From assembly GCA_016704425.1 (NCBI GenBank), contig JADJAC010000002.1, positions 744,001 to 808,000 on the forward strand: a DNA stretch of 64,000 nucleotides, in the 5' to 3' direction. This document shows positions 44,416-51,940 of the stretch, piece after piece. The stretch comes from Sphingomonadales bacterium. Its GTDB lineage: Bacteria; Pseudomonadota; Alphaproteobacteria; Sphingomonadales; Sphingomonadaceae. The notes under the pieces were generated by a model. It saw only the letters and a program-made list of their open reading frames with translations, was not told the DNA's origin and did no database searches. Position 1 is the stretch's first letter. Each line of letters begins with the position of its first letter. The position numbers and the translations under genes are program-made.

Positions 44416-44598
44416 ATGGGATCATATATCGATCTAAAAAAGATCATGAATCGATCCCAAAGCGATAGCGAGCGACTTCTTGCAGTGCTCAAGCGAGAAT
44501 TGAAATCGCACGGATGGACGGGTGCGCGCATTGCCAGGAAGCTTTCTATTGGCGAGACGACGGTGAAGCGCTGGCTTGCCGGAAAATCTGCCACAATT
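44416..44598 (+). pseudogene. XRE-family regulator, N-terminal fragment cut by an IS element
   Basis: The first sixty residues read as the helix-turn-helix start of an XRE-type regulator: SERLLAVLKRELKSHGWTGARIARKLSIGETTVKRWLAGKSAT. Position 44599 is the first base of the IS21 element, after which the frame runs into IS sequence and stops at 44649. The rest of the gene, probably another 150-200 codons, is missing and does not reappear on the far side. It is divergent from the amidohydrolase gene. Confidence 0.75.
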
Positions 44599-44661
44599 TG
44601 TGGATCGGCGTGCAAGAAGGACCCCGTTATGGGGGTGATCGGCGTCTAAAAGGGACCCCCA
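44599..44661 (+). repeat. Left terminal repeats of the IS21 element
   Basis: Two direct repeats of a unit containing GATCGGCGT and GGACCCC, starting at 44599 and about 44636. They match, in inverted order, the pair at the right end. Confidence 0.8.
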
Positions 44662-44713
44662 TCTCGATGGTTTAGGTGCGTCCGTTTGGTGATGACCAGA
44701 CGGCGGGATCGGG

Positions 44714-46252
44714 ATGTTGATTTTGGAGACGGTAGTAAGGATCCGGCGCGAGCACGCCGATGGCAAGTCGATCAAGGCGATCGCGCGGGATCTGCGGTTG
44801 TCGCGCAAAGTGGTGAGGAAGGCGATCCGCGCTCCTGAGGCGGGCTTCGCGTATCGGCGCTCGGTGCAGCCACTTCCCCGGATCGGCCCTTTCCAGGAGC
44901 GCTTGGACGCTCTGCTGGCCGAGAACGAGGTGCGGCCCCGGCGCGAACGGCTGCGGATGACGCGGATCCACGATCTGCTGGTGCGCGAGGGCCTACCGAC
45001 AAGCTCAGGAGAGCGTTTGACGGTCTCCTACGATGCTGTCCGGCGTTATGCGAAGCGCTGGCTGGACGAGCGGCGCAAGGATGCAGGTGACGGCGCTGCG
45101 GCGTTCATCCCGCTGATGTTCCGGCCCGGCGAGGCATACCAGTTCGACTGGAGCCACGAGGATGTGGAGATCGCCGGCAAGCCGATGCGCGTGAAGGTCG
45201 CACATATGCGGCTGTGCGCGTCGCGGGCTGTGTACGTGAGAGCCTATCCCCGTGAGACGCAGGAGATGGTGTTCGATGCCCATGCGCGGGCGTTCGCGTT
45301 CTTCGGCGGCGTGCCGACGCGCGGGATCTACGACAACATGAAGACCGCGGTGACGACCGTGTTCACTGGCAAGGAGCGGGTCTTCAACCGGCGCTTCCTG
45401 ATCATGGCCGACCACTACATGGTCGAGCCCACCGCCTGCTCGCCGGCAGCAGGTTGGGAGAAGGGCCAGGTTGAGCATCAGGTGCAGACGATGCGCGGGC
45501 GGTTCTTCCAGCCCCGGCTACGCTTCGCCAGCTTGGAGGAGCTGAACGGGTGGCTGGAGGCGGAGTGCCGCCGGTGGGCGGCGCTGCACCAGCACCCCGA
45601 TCAGAAGGAGCTGACCATCGCCCAGGCATGGGACGCCGAACGTCCGGCGCTCCAGGCGATGTTGGCGCCGTTCGACGGCTTCCACGAGACGCCGCACGCG
45701 GTGACCGGCACCTGCCTCATAAACTTCGACCGCAACCGCTACTCGGTCATGGCCAAGGCGGCACGGCGGGCGGTGCAGGTGCGCGCTTACGCCGACCGGA
45801 TCGTGGTCCGCCTGGACGACGAGGTCGTGGCCGAGCATCCCCGCTTCTTCGGCCGGGATCGGATGATCCTCGATCCTTGGCACTACCTGCCAGTGCTGGC
45901 CAAGAAGCCGGGCGCACTCAGGAACGGGGCACCGTTCCAGGGCTGGGAGTTGCCGCCAGCGCTTGCACGGCTCAGGCGCAAGCTCGGGACTGGCGATGAA
46001 GCCGACCGGCGCTTCGTGCGCGTGTTGTCCGCCGTGCTCACCGACGGCCTTGAGGCGGTCGAGGCTGCGATCCGCGAAGCGCTTGCTGCCGGCGCTGCCA
46101 GCGACGATGTGATCCTCAACATCCTGGCGCGGCGGCGTGAGCCGCCCCGGCCGAGGACGATCACCACGTCCGACGCACTCGCGCTCAGCCACCCACCGAC
46201 CGCCGACTGCGCCCGCTACGACCTGCTGCGAGGCGCCCGTGCAGCGGCATGA
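44714..46252 (+). CDS. istA: IstA transposase of IS21 family
   Basis: A 512-residue DDE-type transposase: N-terminal HTH (GKSIKAIARDLRLSRKVVRKAIR), catalytic core with first Asp in AYQFDWSHED, second Asp in IYDNMKTAV, Glu in GWEKGQVEHQV, and a C-terminal Mu-transposase-like domain with INFDRNRYSV. The frame is intact, so the element could be mobile. Its end overlaps the istB start. Confidence 0.95.
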   Translation: MLILETVVRIRREHADGKSIKAIARDLRLSRKVVRKAIRAPEAGFAYRRSVQPLPRIGPFQERLDALLAENEVRPRRERLRMTRIHDLLVREGLPTSSGERLTVSYDAVRRYAKRWLDERRKDAGDGAAAFIPLMFRPGEAYQFDWSHEDVEIAGKPMRVKVAHMRLCASRAVYVRAYPRETQEMVFDAHARAFAFFGGVPTRGIYDNMKTAVTTVFTGKERVFNRRFLIMADHYMVEPTACSPAAGWEKGQVEHQVQTMRGRFFQPRLRFASLEELNGWLEAECRRWAALHQHPDQKELTIAQAWDAERPALQAMLAPFDGFHETPHAVTGTCLINFDRNRYSVMAKAARRAVQVRAYADRIVVRLDDEVVAEHPRFFGRDRMILDPWHYLPVLAKKPGALRNGAPFQGWELPPALARLRRKLGTGDEADRRFVRVLSAVLTDGLEAVEAAIREALAAGAASDDVILNILARRREPPRPRTITTSDALALSHPPTADCARYDLLRGARAAA

Positions 46253-46967
46253 GATGATCGCCGCGATGAGCGGCCTCGGTCTTAAGGGCATGGCCAGCGC
46301 GTTCGATGAGGCGGTCACCACCGGCGTGCAGCGCAAGCGCACCGCCATGGAGATCCTGACCGATCTGCTGCGTGCCGAGGCAGCTCACCGCCACGCGGCA
46401 TCGATCCGCTATCGCATGAGTGCGGCCAAGCTGCCGGTGGTGAAGGACCTCGACGCGTTCGTGTTCGAAGGCACGCCCATCAACGAGGAGCTGGTGCGCT
46501 CGCTCCATGCTGGCGCGTTCCTGCCCGGCCAGCGCAACATCGTCCTGGTCGGCGGCACCGGGACCGGCAAGACCCATCTTGCGGTTGCCATCACCGCCAG
46601 CGTGGTGCGTGCCGGTGCCCGCGGCCGCTACTTCAACACCGTCGATCTGGTGAACCGGCTCGAGGAGGAGAGCCGTCTCGGCAAGGCCGGCGCACTCGCG
46701 GCCCAGCTCTCGCGTCTCGACCTCGTCGTGCTCGATGAGCTCGGCTATCTGCCGTTCGCACGCTCCGGCGGCCAACTGCTGTTCCACCTTGTTAGCAAGC
46801 TCTACGAGCGCACCTCGGTGATCATCACCACCAACCTGGCGTTCGGCGAATGGCCAACCGTGTTCGGCGACCCGAAGATGACGGCCGCGCTGCTCGACCG
46901 CATCACCCATCACTGCGACATCGTCGAGACCGGCAACGATAGCTGGCGGCTCAGGAACCGCAGCTAA
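46239..46967 (+). CDS. istB: IstB helper ATPase of IS21 family
   Basis: An AAA+ protein of 242 residues: HEMIAAMSGLGLKGMASAFDEAV, Walker A GGTGTGKTH, Walker B DLVVLDELGYLPF, and sensor region SVIITTNLAFGEW. IstB directs IstA to target DNA. GTG at 46239 gives a start overlapping istA by 14 bases; ATG at 46254 just past the istA stop is the alternative. Confidence 0.94.
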   Translation: MQRHEMIAAMSGLGLKGMASAFDEAVTTGVQRKRTAMEILTDLLRAEAAHRHAASIRYRMSAAKLPVVKDLDAFVFEGTPINEELVRSLHAGAFLPGQRNIVLVGGTGTGKTHLAVAITASVVRAGARGRYFNTVDLVNRLEEESRLGKAGALAAQLSRLDLVVLDELGYLPFARSGGQLLFHLVSKLYERTSVIITTNLAFGEWPTVFGDPKMTAALLDRITHHCDIVETGNDSWRLRNRS

Positions 46968-47116
46968 AACCCTCCCCCCGGACCCCCCACCCGGCGGTTG
47001 ACCCGGTGGGTCCACAGGAACCTCCCACGGCCGCCACCGCCAGCGCTTGGGGAGGCGCGCGGCGTCGGCCGTGGGTCCCTCCTATGGACTACCGGGACAA
47101 CCGCCCGACATCACCA

Positions 47117-47170
47117 AAGGGGGTCCCTCTTCGACGCCGATATGGGGTCCCGGTTCGACGCCTATTTACA
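47117..47170 (-). repeat. Right terminal repeats of the IS21 element
   Basis: Two repeats of GGCGTCGAA and GGGACCCC type, read on the minus strand from 47170 inwards. They match the left end repeats and set the right boundary at 47170. Confidence 0.8.
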
Positions 47171-47480
47171 GTTCAATGGCCCGAGTTCGCCGGTCGGGAA
47201 TTTTTCGCTCATCGACGTCGCCGAACGCCAATGGAACTATGTCGCGCAGTTGCTCGATCGTGTTTCATCAAGCAATGCGAGCGGAATTGTTGCCAGCCAG
47301 GCCGCATTCAATGACTATGAAGACCGGCGCATCGCAGCAGCAAAAGCAACCATTTTCGGCTCCGGCTGCACCAGTTGGTACCTCGACCAGACCGGCGTGC
47401 CAATTACATGGCCGTGGGACTATGATGCGTTTGCCAAAGCCATGGAAAAACCGGAATTTGACGCCTACGACATGGTGTAA
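47171..47480 (+). pseudogene. C-terminal fragment of a Baeyer-Villiger-type flavin monooxygenase
   Basis: Directly after the IS end the frame reads GPSSPVGNFSLIDVAERQWNYVAQLLDRV, then the BVMO C-terminal signature GCTSWYLDQTGVPITWPW, and stops at 47480. This is about 100 of an expected 500-600 residues; both dinucleotide-binding domains and the BVMO fingerprint are missing. The fragment has no start of its own other than read-through from the IS. The original enzyme probably inserted oxygen next to a ketone in a steroid. It converges with a SnoaL-like gene three bases away. Confidence 0.82.
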
Positions 47481-47483
47481 GGT

Positions 47484-48020
47484 TCAATTCTGCTCATACC
47501 ATTCGAGCCATTGGGTCGTATCCACGCGAGCCTCTGGCTTGCGCCCGGTCTTCCCGAGTAGGTGGCAGGTCAACCGCTCCTCGGCTGGTATCGGTCGGGC
47601 GATCTCGTACACGCGGTCGTATTCGCTATGCGTGATTTTCCATCCTTCCGCGGTCCGGACATATCTGTCACGATAGAGCGCGGTCCCTATCGTGTCTTCC
47701 TTCCGAACCGGGTCGATAAAGCGATCTTCAAGGTACCAGACCCCCTCCGCGCTATCAGGGCCGGTAAAGCTTATTTCCGGGCAATGGCCCTGATGTTGGG
47801 CAACGATGTCACTGTTGAAGGCGCTCCCAATGAAGTCCATCATGTTCTGGCGACCCTGCAATCGGGCACGATAACCACCGCCACGATAGTCGATCGTGAC
47901 GTCTTCAGTGAACACAGTTGCGAGGTCGGCCTCGTTGCCCGTGTCAATTGACCGGAAATAGCAGTGCTTGAGCTGTTTGATCTCCTCAAGATCCGAAAGC
48001 TGTTCAACGCTGAATTTCAA
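47484..48020 (-). CDS. SnoaL-like (NTF2-fold) protein
   Basis: A 178-residue protein with the fold's usual features: EQLSDLEEIKQLKHCYFRSIDTGNEADLATVFTEDVTIDYRGG, then FIGSAFNSDIVAQHQGHCPEISFTGPDSAEGVWYLEDRF and RDRYVRTAEGWKITHSEYDRVYEI. The start is TTG at 48020, which overlaps the stop of the preceding SnoaL-like gene (TTGA) and has GGAGGCAGG upstream, so translation is coupled. The YFRSID with a following Asp pair and HxGH segment are where BaiE/scytalone-dehydratase-like enzymes hold their Tyr, Asp and His. A dehydratase or isomerase is the best guess. Confidence 0.82.
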   Translation of the reverse strand: MKFSVEQLSDLEEIKQLKHCYFRSIDTGNEADLATVFTEDVTIDYRGGGYRARLQGRQNMMDFIGSAFNSDIVAQHQGHCPEISFTGPDSAEGVWYLEDRFIDPVRKEDTIGTALYRDRYVRTAEGWKITHSEYDRVYEIARPIPAEERLTCHLLGKTGRKPEARVDTTQWLEWYEQN

Positions 48021-48520
48021 TTGCCTGCCTCCCCGAAATTCAAGGGCGCTTCACCCATGACGACGACTTTTGCCTCGCCGTTTTCAACGCTGTGGATCAA
48101 ACAGCTCTTTCGCTTTGTCCGGGTTACAGCGATCCACCAGCGCCCATCGCGCTTCACATAGACATCATCATATTCCACCCCCATCTGCGTCAGCGTTTTG
48201 GCCTCAAGGTTGATGTTGTGGAAATAGAGCGACCAGCTGCCGGCCGCTTGTGTATCGCCCTCGAACCGAATGATTCCGTTGGCGCCGTGGTGAATGTCGA
48301 AAATCCCTGGAGCACAACCCATTTGCGCATAGACCGAGACAAAATCATCCCGACTTGTAAAGGTCGGAAAACCGTCAAATGCAATGACAGCCCCAATGGG
48401 GAGCAACGTATCGCGTAAGGAGTCTGGATCTTTTGCGTCGCATGCGCGCAGATAACTGGCTTTGAGGTCTCGGATTGCCCGATCGTCCTCAAGTTTCTGC
48501 AATCTTTCTTCCAAACCCAT
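48017..48520 (-). CDS. SnoaL-like (NTF2-fold) protein
   Basis: The 167-residue protein starts GLEERLQKLEDDRAIRDLKASYLRACDAKDPDSLRDTLLP and contains FDIHHGANGIIRFEGDTQAAGSWSLYFHNINLEAKTLTQMGVEYDDVYVKRDGRWWIAVTRTKR. It pairs with the neighbour through a four-base overlap. ATG at 48520 has AAAGGA very close upstream; the longer frame to 48565 would run through operator copy D, so the shorter start is preferred. It is divergent from an SDR gene across that operator. Confidence 0.82.
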   Translation of the reverse strand: MGLEERLQKLEDDRAIRDLKASYLRACDAKDPDSLRDTLLPIGAVIAFDGFPTFTSRDDFVSVYAQMGCAPGIFDIHHGANGIIRFEGDTQAAGSWSLYFHNINLEAKTLTQMGVEYDDVYVKRDGRWWIAVTRTKRKSCLIHSVENGEAKVVVMGEAPLNFGEAGN

Positions 48521-48532
48521 ATTCCTTTCCCC

Positions 48533-48566
48533 TTTGCGTAGAGAATGAAGTCCTCTACTACGCAAA
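48533..48566. promoter_or_regulatory. Cluster operator, copy D (perfect, divergent promoter)
   Basis: TTTGCGTAG at 48533-48541 and CTACGCAAA at 48558-48566 are an exact nine-base inverted repeat; TGCGTA and TACGCA are 24 bases apart. The site fills the 68-base region between the divergent SnoaL-like pair and the SDR gene, so one bound regulator could control both. Confidence 0.82.
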
Positions 48567-48588
48567 TCAAGGTCTAAAGGAGAAGACA

Positions 48589-49329
48589 GTGCGTTTTAAG
48601 GGCAAGAAGGTACTGGTTACCGGCGCAGCTTCGGGAATCGGTCGGGCAACAGCAATCCGGCTCGCCAGTGAAGGCGCCACGTTGACCATTGGAGACATAA
48701 ACGAGGCCGGACTTCGCGAAACTGCAACGATGCTGGACGGCTCTCCACGCATCCAGCCCTTCAATGCCGCCGACATGCAGTCATGCCGCACCTTGGTCGA
48801 AGCAGCTGCAAGCGACGGGCTCGATGTGGTATGCAACATTTCAGGTCTTCTGAAATGGGGACCAAGCGAAGAATTCAGTGTAGAAGATTTTGAGCATTTG
48901 ATGACGGTCAATGCCACGAGTGTCTTCGCCATTTGTCAGGCGGCGCTGCCTTATCTGGTCAAGAGCAAGGGCTGCATCGTCAACACCGCGTCGACGGCGG
49001 CGCTACAGGGAATTGCCTATACAATTGCCTATTCGGCATCGAAGCACGCTGTTGCGGCAATCACCAAAGGCCTGGCGATTGAATTTTCCTCCAAAGGGGT
49101 TCGCATCAATGCGATATGTCCTGGCCATGTTAATACACCGATGGGCAACAGCCCTCCGCCACCTGGAGACGTCGATTGGTCTCTTGTGATGCGAAACGCC
49201 CCGAAGCTCGCAGATGGCAGTTGCGACCCAAAAGACGTTGCCGCAATGTTTGCCTATCTGGCGAGTGACGAAGCACGCAAGGTCACTGGCTCATTGTTCA
49301 CAATCGATGGCGGTCAACTCGCAGGCTGA
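48589..49329 (+). CDS. SDR-family dehydrogenase
   Basis: A classical SDR of 246 residues: TGAASGIGRATAIRLA, NISGLLKWG in place of NNAG, catalytic Ser-Tyr-Lys in NTASTAALQGIAYTIAYSASK, and C-terminus GSLFTIDGGQLAG. GTG at 48589 is the start; AAGGAGAAG lies before it, and upstream codons would cross the operator. Its end overlaps the convergent SnoaL-like gene by 32 bases. Hydroxysteroid dehydrogenase is the likely role. Confidence 0.86.
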   Translation: MRFKGKKVLVTGAASGIGRATAIRLASEGATLTIGDINEAGLRETATMLDGSPRIQPFNAADMQSCRTLVEAAASDGLDVVCNISGLLKWGPSEEFSVEDFEHLMTVNATSVFAICQAALPYLVKSKGCIVNTASTAALQGIAYTIAYSASKHAVAAITKGLAIEFSSKGVRINAICPGHVNTPMGNSPPPPGDVDWSLVMRNAPKLADGSCDPKDVAAMFAYLASDEARKVTGSLFTIDGGQLAG

Positions 49330-49867
49330 CCGTTGCGCGGGATTTTGGGGCGTTCAATTCCTCATGAGACTCGACTTTCAAAGTCTGGCCATTGTCTGAT
49401 CGGTCACCAAACCCAAGGAGTTGTCTGGCCTCCCCGCTGCCATCAAGTGGAGCGTTGACGCGCCTCGAAACGCGCCACCCGTCGGGCGTCCGGATCAATT
49501 CCCAACGATTGGCAGAAACCCGCCAAACACGATATCCGCTTTCGTCACGGCAGAAGACGACACTATGCCCGCGTGCAATCGCGGCATCCCCATCCAGCAC
49601 AATCGCGACGGGGCCCAGCAGATGGGCGCAACCCTTTGCAAGAAGATTCTGATGCATCTCGCCATCGATCAGCATTGCGATAGCTGCTTGTCCTTTGGCC
49701 TCGGCTACTCCGCCGACAGAATATGTGCCGCTTTCCGACCATAGGTCAGCAACGCCTGAAGCATCACCGGAATCTGCCATCGGGCCATATCGCGCGATCA
49801 GTTCTCTGATCGCGTCCTTGTCTTCAAGTGCGCGAAGGCGGGTAGCAAGCGCCTGAACGCGTTCCAT
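49298..49867 (-). CDS. SnoaL-like (NTF2-fold) protein
   Basis: The 189-residue protein has an N-terminal coiled-helix ERVQALATRLRALEDKDAIRELIARYGPMADSGDASGVADLW followed by the barrel (GTYSVGGVAEAKGQAAIAMLIDGEMHQNLLAKGCAHLLGP, WRVSANRWELIRTPDGWRVSRR). It is the last gene of the 61139-49298 operon. ATG at 49867 with GAGG nearby is favoured; a TTG-started longer frame overlaps the upstream gene. No catalytic residue can be assigned surely. Confidence 0.8.
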   Translation of the reverse strand: MERVQALATRLRALEDKDAIRELIARYGPMADSGDASGVADLWSESGTYSVGGVAEAKGQAAIAMLIDGEMHQNLLAKGCAHLLGPVAIVLDGDAAIARGHSVVFCRDESGYRVWRVSANRWELIRTPDGWRVSRRVNAPLDGSGEARQLLGFGDRSDNGQTLKVESHEELNAPKSRATVSLRVDRHRL

Positions 49868-49874
49868 AAGTGCC

Positions 49875-50315
49875 TCAGCCAATTGTGCTACCGACAACAG
49901 CGTTTCTGGGGCGGTACAGAAAATTGAAAATCAGAGCCATCGCCATGCAAAGAACGATGCCTTCGATGACCTGTGTCCAAAGCAACAGCCAGCTTGTGTC
50001 CTTCACCGCAACAAAGAACTGCATGTTCGGAATGACAACGAACAGCCCGCCCCATGCGCCCCACCAAGCCGCATTCCCCAACTTGCGTGCAGGATAGAGG
50101 CGCAGGAACATGAAGCTGAACATCAACAGCTGGACGACATAGGTGACAAAAAGGAAGGGGAACAGGCCATTCATTTCCGCTACCGATCGCTGCGGATAGC
50201 CGATGTACATATCCTTCGCGAGCGTGCCGTGAAACAGGATGTCGAGGATGAAGATCAGCACCGCGCCGATCGTCCCGGCCGCAAGAAATCGCGTCCAATC
50301 AATCTTCTGCATCAT
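49875..50315 (-). CDS. Small integral membrane protein of unknown function
   Basis: A 146-residue protein with four hydrophobic helices (about residues 10-30, 52-74, 84-103, 112-134). The first helix pair is joined by FHGTLAKDMYIGYPQRSVAEMNG. It resembles DUF-type four-helix proteins seen in sphingomonad catabolic clusters but has no motif that names a function. It lies between an SRPBCC-fold protein and a SnoaL-like protein with gaps of seven bases or fewer, so it is clearly part of the operon. A role in lipid-phase substrate handling is a guess. Confidence 0.75.
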   Translation of the reverse strand: MMQKIDWTRFLAAGTIGAVLIFILDILFHGTLAKDMYIGYPQRSVAEMNGLFPFLFVTYVVQLLMFSFMFLRLYPARKLGNAAWWGAWGGLFVVIPNMQFFVAVKDTSWLLLWTQVIEGIVLCMAMALIFNFLYRPRNAVVGSTIG

Positions 50316-50320
50316 ATCCC

Positions 50321-50860
50321 CTACCCTCTATCTGTTACATTTTCCGTGGCAAAAAGAGCCTCGGCCCGAACCTTGAGCGCCTGCGCCGAATCATCAAAGG
50401 CCCGCTTGATCCAGGGCCCGGCAAAGCGAAAAACATGGATACCGTTGGCGCCAAGGAAAGCATCGGTCGAATAGTAGCGGCAGGTCTTCGACCCGGTGGA
50501 TTCGATCACCTGATCGCGGCGGGCAGGATATGGCCAGAAATCAAGGTTGGGAAACTCCCAACTCAGGAGCCTTTCGGGTTCAAAGCCGCAAATATACTCC
50601 AGGTTTGGAACGGTTGGTCCACCAGCCGTAGCATAATTGATCAGCGTCATTTCTATGGGTTCGCCCATCTTTAGCGAGGAAACGGCCCGGATGCAGAATG
50701 GGTTCCATTCATTGTACCGAGGCAGATCGGTCAGTATGTCCCAGACGATCTTGGAAGGTGCATTGATTTCAACTGTTTCCGAGCGCGTGACGGCATTGGG
50801 ATTAAAGCCAAATATCGGATCTTCCTCGTGGCTCTTGGCGTCCTTGACCCAGTCAAGCAT
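50321..50860 (-). CDS. SRPBCC-fold (START/Bet v 1-like) lipid- or polyketide-binding protein
   Basis: The 179-residue protein shows the SRPBCC pattern: RSETVEINAPSKIVWDILTDLPRYNEWNPFCIRAVSSLKMGEPIEMTL then PERLLSWEFPNLDFWPYPARRDQVIE. This fold has a large hydrophobic cavity that binds steroids, lipids or polyketides. ATG at 50860 is fixed by GGAGGAATTGTG before it and overlaps the TGA of the upstream gene by one base. A steroid-binding or cyclase-type role is inferred from fold and place. Confidence 0.8.
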   Translation of the reverse strand: MLDWVKDAKSHEEDPIFGFNPNAVTRSETVEINAPSKIVWDILTDLPRYNEWNPFCIRAVSSLKMGEPIEMTLINYATAGGPTVPNLEYICGFEPERLLSWEFPNLDFWPYPARRDQVIESTGSKTCRYYSTDAFLGANGIHVFRFAGPWIKRAFDDSAQALKVRAEALFATENVTDRG

Positions 50861-51930
50861 CACAATTCCTCCAGTTTCACAACGCGGGCATTCGGCAACG
50901 GGTGCACATTTGCGCCCGCCCATCGAAGCAAGGCAGTACCCTCATTATGGCCGCATGTGTCTATCCAGTTTCCAACGCCCGGATCCCGCGCTGCACAAAT
51001 GATCCGGACACCGCCGTCCGCCTCCAGCCTGGCGCTGTGCTTGTTCACGGTGATCTGACGGAAGCGGTAGTCGAAACTTTCCATCCACCAATTGTCGAGC
51101 TGGAAATTCCAATAGTCGCAATCCGGCGGATTCGCTTCGATCACCCACGCTTCGTCAGGCGCGATCCTCCAATAGGCATGCGCGTAATAGATGTCCTTTG
51201 CTCCACCGCCCTTCTGGAACATGGACTGGTCGATTGCGACAAATTGATTGGGATGTTCACGAAACAATCGTGTCCAGTCCGCAAAGGTGCTGGCGATGCC
51301 ACGGACAAACTGCGCGGATGTTGAAAGGCCAGCTGCCAGCCGTTCCGGTGAAAGCGGTGCAGGGACTGCCGGTCCTCCGATGCGCTCGATCTTGAACTCC
51401 CCTCCCCGTTCCCGGCCACGGTCCAGTGCTGATTGCCGCAAAACAATGACACTTGCATCCGGTTCCAGCCGAAGCCAGTTTGTTGGCCGAGGAGTGCAGG
51501 AGGCAATGATTTCCAGCTCTCCGTCCGGTCCCCACGCGATGTCGCTGTCGAGCAGTTGGCCTGTGGCATGGGCACTCCCGTCGATGTGATAGCGCATCGC
51601 GTTCGCGACGATCGAGAAGTAGAACATCGATCCTCGTTTGCCGGTAATGCGATAATCGCAATCTCCACGTATTGAAGCGTTCCAATAAACATTGTCGGGA
51701 TTGTCGGCGCCAATCTTCGCCGTTTCATGGCTCAGCTTGTAAAAGAACGGAAAATCCGGGTCGGATGCTTCGACATATTGTTCAAGCGCCAGCTTCGTCA
51801 GGCGGGAAAGATAGCGAAAGCCCTCAGCCCGGATCAGTGAATCATCCGGCACATCGGGCGCGAGGATAATGTCGCCGGCGTCAGCGAGCCGTGTGCAGAA
51901 ATCTCTCCAGGCTGCAGCGATATCGGTCAT
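50860..51930 (-). CDS. DUF1214-domain protein
   Basis: A 356-residue soluble protein whose last 120 residues have the DUF1214 pattern (ANPPDCDYWNFQLDNWWMESFDYR, VRIICAARDPGVGNWIDTCGHNEG, LLRW). The N-terminal part has DNPDNVYWNASIRGDCDYRITGKRGSMFYFSIVANAM, also usual for the family. The enzymatic role of DUF1214 proteins is not established. It overlaps the SRPBCC gene by one base, and follows an SDR in the operon. No signal peptide is seen, so it acts in the cytoplasm. Confidence 0.78.
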   Translation of the reverse strand: MTDIAAAWRDFCTRLADAGDIILAPDVPDDSLIRAEGFRYLSRLTKLALEQYVEASDPDFPFFYKLSHETAKIGADNPDNVYWNASIRGDCDYRITGKRGSMFYFSIVANAMRYHIDGSAHATGQLLDSDIAWGPDGELEIIASCTPRPTNWLRLEPDASVIVLRQSALDRGRERGGEFKIERIGGPAVPAPLSPERLAAGLSTSAQFVRGIASTFADWTRLFREHPNQFVAIDQSMFQKGGGAKDIYYAHAYWRIAPDEAWVIEANPPDCDYWNFQLDNWWMESFDYRFRQITVNKHSARLEADGGVRIICAARDPGVGNWIDTCGHNEGTALLRWAGANVHPLPNARVVKLEEL

Positions 51931-51940
51931 CGGCCGACGC

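Larger units (their letters stand above)
44599..47170 (+). mobile_element. Complete IS21-family insertion sequence (2572 bp)
   Basis: The element begins TGTGGATCGGCGT and ends, read from the other strand, TGTAAATAGGCGT. Both ends carry two tandem copies of a GGCGT-x-GGACCCC block, the multiple transposase-binding repeats typical of IS21-type elements. Inside are istA and istB. Base composition is visibly richer in G+C than the flanking catabolic genes. The bases outside the ends (CACAATT on the left, GTTCAAT on the right) do not show a 4-8 bp target duplication. Confidence 0.9.

Noticed and set aside
45518..47015. Two minus-strand frames of 276 codons inside the IS element
   Set aside because: Antisense to istA and istB; no ribosome binding site and no known motif.
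44599..47170. Simple insertion of the IS21 element into one gene
   Set aside because: The two flanking fragments belong to different families and there is no target duplication.
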